Source of the DNA: Methylococcales bacterium
Lineage (GTDB): Bacteria; Pseudomonadota; Gammaproteobacteria; Methylococcales; Methylomonadaceae
Assembly: GCA_023134955.1 (NCBI GenBank)
Contig: JAGLUC010000113.1
Span: 1-9,557 of the forward strand
DNA: 9,557 bases
Direction of reading: 5' to 3'
The notes beneath the pieces were generated by a model that was not told the DNA's origin, did not search any database, and was given only the letters and a program-made list of their open reading frames with translations. A program made the position numbers and the translations under genes. Shown here piece by piece: positions 6,548-9,557 of this stretch (the first letter of the stretch is position 1; every line of letters begins with the position of its first letter).

Positions 6548-8055
6548 AGCAATATGATGTCATTGTTATCGGTAGTGGAATAGGGGGGTTAACAGCCGCA
6601 GCATTGCTGGCTAAAGCAGGAAAATCTGTGTTAGTACTAGAAGCACATGACAGACCGGGTGGCTATGCCCATGGCTTTAAACGCAAGAAATACCAGTTTG
6701 ACTCTGGAGTTCATTTAATCAGTGGTTGTGGTGAGCAGGGTTATAGCGGCGGACAAATTATCTATAAAACCATACAAGCTTTAGAATTATTGGATGATAT
6801 TGACTTTATCAACATTGACCCTTTTAGCCACGCTCACTATCCACAATTAAATATAGCCTTACCACAATCTATTGAGGCATTTGTTGCAAGTTTAGCTAAA
6901 CAGTTTCCTGCTGAGCAAAAGGGCATAAAAGCGTTGACTGGGCTGTGTTTACAACTATCAGAAGAAATAACCATTGCAGAAGAAGTATTGTCAGAGCTTG
7001 ATATTGATCAAGCCCAGCAACTAATGCCTGCTTTGTTTAAATATCGAAGATCAACTTTGTCCGAGGTTGCCGCACAATTTATCAATGATCCTAAATTATT
7101 AGCGGTATTTTCCAGTAACTGGCCTTATTTAGGCTTACCGCCCTCTCAGGTTTCCTTTGTTTATTGGAGTACCATGTTAATCGGTTATATGGTTGATGGC
7201 TCCTATTATTGCAAAGGTGGTTTTCAAAATTTAGCTAATACATTAGTCAAGGGGATACAGCAAAATTCAGGTGAGATACAATTTAAATCACATGTGCAAA
7301 AAATCATTATAGAAAATGATCAAGTGACAGGCGTTATAGTTAATGAGCAACAGATAAATGCCACTCAGGTTATTTCTAATGCTGATATAAGGCAAACTAT
7401 TTTTAACATGGTAGGCGAGCAGCATTTCCCGGCTCGTTATTTACAAAGATTAAAGAAAATGCAACATTCACTGTCTATTTTTTCAGTCTATATTGCCACT
7501 GACCTTGATTTATCCGTTTTGAATTTAGGACATGAAACTTTTTTTTATACTGATTTTGATCATGATAAAAACTTTGCCAAAACAAAAAAAGGTGAGGTTT
7601 GCTGGGTCAGTATTACTGCCCCTACATTGATTGACCCTGATTTAGCCCCGGCTGGTGAGCACTTGTTAATGCTCACCACACTATTACCTTTCGATGCCAC
7701 TGATAACTGGAAACAGGCTAAAGAAGGATACATACAAAGCATGTTATCAATGGCAGCACAGACTATTCCCAATCTGGAACAACATATTTTATATATAGAA
7801 GGGGGTTCCCCCTCAACCATGCAACGATATACCCAGAATTATCAAGGCTCAGCTTATGGCTGGGATGTATTACCCAAGCAAGTAGGCCCTGCCAGAATAC
7901 AAAACCAGTCACCTGTTAAAGGATTGTTTTTTGCAGGACATTGGAGCTCACCAGGTGGTGGTGTTTATGGTGTTAGTGTGTCGGGTGTGCAGGCAGCACA
8001 GAAAGTTTTGGATATATCTAATCGAGCAGATTTTTGGGATTTTTTAGCTAATTAA
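6544..8055 (+). CDS. FAD-dependent oxidoreductase of the phytoene desaturase/carotenoid isomerase group
   Basis: This 503-residue flavoprotein starts with a Rossmann fold, G10-S-G12-I-G-G15, with Glu33 ending the second strand to bind the ADP ribose, then D-R-P-G-G-Y. Near the C-terminus A-G-H-W-S-S-P-G-G-G (464-473) followed by V-Y-G-V-S-V-S-G matches the FAD-closing motif of CrtI-like and CrtISO/retinol saturase-like enzymes (COG1233). Length is typical. Its reaction is not known: it could desaturate, saturate or isomerise the conjugated chain of the pigment. There are no carotenoid backbone genes (crtB, crtE) nearby, so an aryl polyene substrate is the better inference. The start is GTG at 6544, overlapping the thioesterase stop (GTGA), with GGGGA at 6529-6533 as ribosome site; no in-frame ATG lies nearby. 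It is the last gene of the operon before the IS remnant. Confidence 0.87.
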   Translation: MKQYDVIVIGSGIGGLTAAALLAKAGKSVLVLEAHDRPGGYAHGFKRKKYQFDSGVHLISGCGEQGYSGGQIIYKTIQALELLDDIDFINIDPFSHAHYPQLNIALPQSIEAFVASLAKQFPAEQKGIKALTGLCLQLSEEITIAEEVLSELDIDQAQQLMPALFKYRRSTLSEVAAQFINDPKLLAVFSSNWPYLGLPPSQVSFVYWSTMLIGYMVDGSYYCKGGFQNLANTLVKGIQQNSGEIQFKSHVQKIIIENDQVTGVIVNEQQINATQVISNADIRQTIFNMVGEQHFPARYLQRLKKMQHSLSIFSVYIATDLDLSVLNLGHETFFYTDFDHDKNFAKTKKGEVCWVSITAPTLIDPDLAPAGEHLLMLTTLLPFDATDNWKQAKEGYIQSMLSMAAQTIPNLEQHILYIEGGSPSTMQRYTQNYQGSAYGWDVLPKQVGPARIQNQSPVKGLFFAGHWSSPGGGVYGVSVSGVQAAQKVLDISNRADFWDFLAN

Positions 8056-8091
8056 TTAAATGTGTGGAGGACTTTAGGTAAAGCATGTTTT

Positions 8092-8205
8092 TTAGTATAA
8101 TGTTGAGCGATTAAGCCCCAGTAGCTCACACTGACGACGAATACTAATGGCTTCATACTCTGGCTCTATCCATTTTCTCTTGAGCTCAATAGGATTCGTT
8201 AACTT
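8092..8205 (-). pseudogene. 5' fragment of IS3-family transposase orfB
   Basis: In the -1 frame after the A9 run the minus strand reads K-L-T-N-P-I-E-L-K-R-K-W-I-E-P, then S-I-R-R-Q-C-E-L-L-G-L-N-R-S-T-L-Y and a TAA at 8094-8092. The R-Q-C-x-L-L-G-x-x-R-S-x-x-Y pattern is the typical N-terminus of IS3-family OrfB, just before the HTH_21 and integrase core. The family normally continues for some 250 more residues with a DDE catalytic triad; none of that remains. The similarity ends right at the stop, so the loss is a deletion or junction and not a point mutation. Confidence 0.82.
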
Positions 8206-8473
8206 TTTTTTTAAGCCAATCTAATTCGACCTTTAATCGACCTATTTCTTCATAGAGAGGCGAGGTCAATGCTTCCTCGTCAACAGCTTTCGCATGCCCT
8301 GATTCGAATAATTGTACTGCTCCATCGACTAAACTCTTCTTCCAGGTACTAATCTGACCTGAAGATATTTTATGTGAAGAAATAAGTTCTGCTGCTGTTT
8401 TATCGCCTTTATAGGCTTCTAAGGCAACCTTTGCCTTAAATCTTGCACTGTGCGTTTTTCGTTTTGTACTCAT
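8186..8473 (-). CDS. IS3-family transposase OrfA (helix-turn-helix)
   Basis: This 95-residue protein begins M-S-T-K-R-K-T-H-S-A-R-F-K-A-K-V-A-L-E-A, the standard start of IS3-family OrfA. A helix-turn-helix follows at about residues 12-50 (K-T-A-A-E-L-I-S-S-H-K-I to I-S-T-W-K-K), then a C-terminal leucine-zipper-like helix (I-G-R-L-K-V-E-L-D-W-L-K-K-K-V). It binds the element ends and normally pairs with OrfB. I chose the ATG at 8473 over one at 8494 because AGGGGA lies 8 bases upstream of it and family members start there. The minus-strand run of nine A at 8212-8204, near its end, is the expected slippery site for -1 frameshifting into orfB. The gene looks intact but its partner is truncated, so it is probably a relic. 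Confidence 0.85.
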   Translation of the reverse strand: MSTKRKTHSARFKAKVALEAYKGDKTAAELISSHKISSGQISTWKKSLVDGAVQLFESGHAKAVDEEALTSPLYEEIGRLKVELDWLKKKVNESY

Positions 8474-8527
8474 AACAATATCCCCTATAATCAACCTATA
8501 TTTTGAGCTTAATTGCTCCTTAAGTAT

Positions 8528-8548
8528 TGGTCTAAATATTGGGTTCCA
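8528..8548 (-). repeat. Putative IS3-family left terminal inverted repeat
   Basis: Read on the minus strand from 8548, this 21-base stretch starts TGGAACCC and ends TAGACCA. It lies about 55 bases upstream of the orfA start, the usual place for the left terminal repeat. Its outer edge coincides with the point where hsdM coding sequence starts. A matching right repeat is not convincingly present. Confidence 0.55.
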
Positions 8549-8816
8549 CTATACTTATCACAATTGTAGAAATCCCGAAGGTGATTATGAAGATGTAAAA
8601 GGCTTTTGCAATGCTGCCAGTATTGAGCGCGTTAAAGAGCTGGATTATGTGCTCACCCCAGGGCGTTATGTGGGTTTGATGGAAGAAGCCGATGATTTTG
8701 ATTTTAACGAACGTTTTACCCAACTGAAATCTGAGTTTGAACAGCAGTTAAAAGAAGAGCCTGTATTGAATGAGCGGATTATGGAGAATCTGGCAAAGGT
8801 AAAAATTAGTGGATGA
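8549..8816 (+). pseudogene. hsdM: C-terminal fragment of type I restriction-modification DNA methyltransferase (HsdM)
   Basis: The plus strand in the frame ending at the TGA at 8814-8816 is open from the IS edge and encodes 88 residues. They begin Y-T-Y-H-N-C-R-N and continue Y-E-D-V-K-G-F-C-N-A-A, then L-D-Y-V-L-T-P-G-R-Y-V-G, and end in a charged coiled-coil-like tail. G-F-C-x-x-A and Y-V-L-T-P-G-R-Y-V-G are hallmark motifs of the HsdM C-terminus, after the N6-adenine methylase domain; HsdM is normally about 500 residues. The catalytic N-P-P-F and SAM-binding parts are absent, so the fragment cannot methylate DNA. The fragment starts exactly where the putative IS end stops, so the 5' part was lost through the IS insertion or a later rearrangement. 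It has no start codon of its own that would restore a domain. Confidence 0.85.
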
Positions 8817-8832
8817 TCCACTTAATAGAATT

Positions 8833-8861
8833 GTTGTGACATTGTCGCAATAATTCACAAC
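8833..8861. repeat. Inverted repeat downstream of hsdM fragment
   Basis: GTTGTGA at 8833-8839 pairs with TCACAAC at 8855-8861, and inside it ATTG (8841-8844) pairs with CAAT (8848-8851) around the loop TCG. It follows the hsdM stop by 16 bases, so it might act in transcript ending, but there is no T run after it. A binding site is equally possible. Confidence 0.4.
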
Positions 8862-8872
8862 TACCGCGCCCA

Positions 8873-8893
8873 AAGTAATATTTTATATTACTT
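8873..8893. repeat. Short AT-rich hairpin
   Basis: AAGTAATAT (8873-8881) pairs perfectly with ATATTACTT (8885-8893) around a TTT loop. It lies between the hsdM fragment and the KilA-N remnants. It is AT-rich and lacks a following T tract, so I do not call it a terminator. No gene is visible in 8817-8986. Confidence 0.4.
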
Positions 8894-8986
8894 ACTCAAA
8901 AAACCGAGACACCGTCTAGGATTTTGAAAAAATGAGATGCTATTTCCCTATTAATAATAAATGATAGTGATGAACATGGAAAAATG

Positions 8987-9202
8987 ATGGCTAAAAAAAA
9001 TAGAAGTGATTGGAACAGAACTTACATTTTTTCAAATAGATTAAGAAGACTTCGTTAGTCTTACCGATATTGCTAAACATAAAACCCTGAAGCCCCAGCT
9101 GATATTGTCAAAAACTGGCTAAGAAGCAAAAACACAATTGAGTTGCCTGGTCTTTGGGAAAAGCTAAAATATGGAAAAACTCGTCAAGGTGGGAGTTCTG
9201 TT
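8987..9202 (+). pseudogene. Frame-broken KilA-N domain gene fragment
   Basis: The coding signal zigzags between two frames. It reads M-A-K-K from 8987, then I-E-V-I-G-T-E-L-T-F-F from 9000 one frame on, S-N-R-L from 9032 back in the first frame, and E-D-F-V-S-L-T-D-I-A-K-H-K from 9045 again one frame on. From 9083 it reads N-P-E-A-P-A-D-I-V-K-N-W-L-R-S-K-N-T-I-E in the first frame, followed by G-L-W-E-K-L. Together this is a good N-terminal half of a KilA-N DNA-binding protein (D-F-V-S-L-T-D-I-A, W-L-R-x-x-x-T-I-E, L-W-E). Stops in each frame prevent one product. The C-terminal half is missing, and the last segment reads straight into the ATG of the next gene. The ORF from 8987 alone stops after 23 codons. 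Several breaks are at A or T runs, so sequencing error is possible, but the missing C-terminus argues for real decay. Confidence 0.75.
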
Positions 9203-9557
9203 ATGAGTAAGAAAGTCAAAACAATCATCGTTTTGGATGAACCGATCAGAGTGCTTGCGGATGACTTCATTTCTTTAACCGATATGCTTAAATCAAAAGA
9301 TGGCGATTTCTTTATTAGTGATTGGCTTAGAAACCGTAACACGATTGAATATCTGGGTATTTGGGAACGTGTGCATAATCTCAATTTTAATTATGGCGAA
9401 TTCGCCATAATTAAAAGTCAAGCAGGTCTAAACAGTTATAAAATAAGTGTCAAAGAATGGGTTAACAAAACCAATGCGATTGGATTGATGGCAAAAGCAG
9501 GGCGATATGGAGGCAGCTATGCACACGCCGATATTGCCTTTGAATTTGGCATGTGGA
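9203..9557 (+). CDS. KilA-N domain protein, 3' end beyond the window
   Basis: An open frame of 118 codons runs from the ATG at 9203 to the edge of the window without a stop. It begins M-S-K-K-V-K-T-I-I-V-L and shows D-D-F-I-S-L-T-D-M (about residues 20-28), D-W-L-R-N-R-N-T-I-E-Y-L-G-I-W-E, and later T-N-A-I-G-L-M-A-K-A-G-R-Y-G-G-S-Y-A-H-A-D-I-A-F-E-F. The last stretch is the signature of KilA-N domains, DNA-binding modules of phages and of accessory genes near restriction loci. The function of this protein is unknown; DNA binding is the family expectation. GGGAG at 9191-9195 is a good ribosome site. The gene is paralogous to the broken fragment just upstream. It contains a 32-bp perfect palindrome at 9385-9416. 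Confidence 0.85.
   Translation, partial: MSKKVKTIIVLDEPIRVLADDFISLTDMLKSKDGDFFISDWLRNRNTIEYLGIWERVHNLNFNYGEFAIIKSQAGLNSYKISVKEWVNKTNAIGLMAKAGRYGGSYAHADIAFEFGMW
9385..9416. repeat. 32-bp perfect palindrome inside the KilA-N gene
   Basis: The arm TTTTAATTATGGCGAA (9385-9400) is followed with no spacer by its exact reverse complement (9401-9416), with the EcoRI-like GAATTC at the centre. It lies within coding sequence for N-F-N-Y-G-E-F-A-I-I-K. Pairing stops at 9384/9417. It could be a symmetric protein-binding site, a cruciform-forming site, or chance shaped by codon choice. Confidence 0.85.

Larger units (their letters stand above)
8092..8548 (-). mobile_element. IS3-family insertion sequence remnant, orfB truncated
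   Basis: The element reads on the minus strand. Its upstream end is probably at 8548, where the minus strand begins TGGAACCCAATATTTAGACC, a TG-start terminal repeat of the kind seen in this family; coding sequence of a disrupted hsdM begins directly beyond it. The element has a complete orfA and the first ~37 codons of orfB in the -1 frame, and then similarity stops at about 8095. Roughly 240 or more codons of orfB are gone, so it cannot transpose by itself. At 8065 the plus strand reads TGGAGGACTTTAGG, which might be a degraded right end, but the match to the left end is weak. The bases next to 8065 and 8548 do not show a target duplication. Confidence 0.8.

Noticed and set aside
7560..7820. 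Minus-strand open frame of 86 codons
   Set aside because: It lies inside the FAD oxidoreductase gene in the opposite direction and has no motifs.
8072..8093. Rho-independent terminator after the oxidoreductase gene
   Set aside because: CTTTA and TAAAG around GG followed by CATG and six T looks similar, but the stem is only five mostly A-T pairs and the T run is not adjacent.
8532..8723. Minus-strand open frame of 63 codons
   Set aside because: It is antisense to the hsdM fragment, whose plus-strand reading has clear family motifs.
9184..9384. Minus-strand open frame of 66 codons
   Set aside because: It is antisense to the KilA-N gene and shows no recognisable features.

Overview
Most of the window (about 194-8055, plus strand) is one tightly packed operon of nine genes that reads as part of an aryl polyene (APE) type pigment cluster. 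In order: two acyl carrier proteins, a small multi-pass inner-membrane protein of the COG4648 type, a fused AMP-dependent acyl ligase and ApeI-like hotdog dehydratase, a family 2 glycosyltransferase, a lysophospholipid-type acyltransferase, an MIO-containing aromatic amino acid ammonia-lyase, a 4HBT thioesterase, and a phytoene-desaturase-like FAD oxidoreductase. Neighbouring genes overlap by 4 to 14 bases or are separated by one base, so they are probably translated as one coupled unit. The likely logic, inferred from APE and xanthomonadin clusters: the lyase makes an aryl-propenoic acid, the ligase loads it on an ACP, chain extension and dehydration build the polyene, the thioesterase may release or edit it, and the glycosyltransferase and acyltransferase help link it to a membrane lipid. 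The ketosynthases, ketoreductase, outer-membrane lipoprotein and MMPL exporter of complete clusters are not in the window.

To the left (1-193) is a pair of inverted REP-like hairpins and a short leader without a promoter I could call with confidence.

To the right (8056-9557) is a patchwork. It holds an IS3-family remnant on the minus strand (complete orfA, the first ~37 codons of orfB in the -1 frame after an A9 slippery run, the rest missing). It abuts the last ~89 codons of a type I restriction-modification methyltransferase gene (hsdM). Beyond that lie a frame-broken KilA-N gene fragment and a second KilA-N gene that runs off the end of the window. The operon therefore sits next to a rearranged restriction or defence locus, and the IS marks the junction.

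The sequence is AT-rich. The APE gene set, ApeG-type membrane protein and REP-like repeats suggest a gammaproteobacterium; a Methylococcales-like methanotroph is possible, but this is a weak inference. I see no clearly new system. The points most worth following are the substrate residues of the lyase, a fused dehydratase domain without the usual FabZ glutamate, the desaturase-like enzyme in an APE operon, the IS/hsdM junction, and a 32-bp perfect palindrome inside the KilA-N gene.
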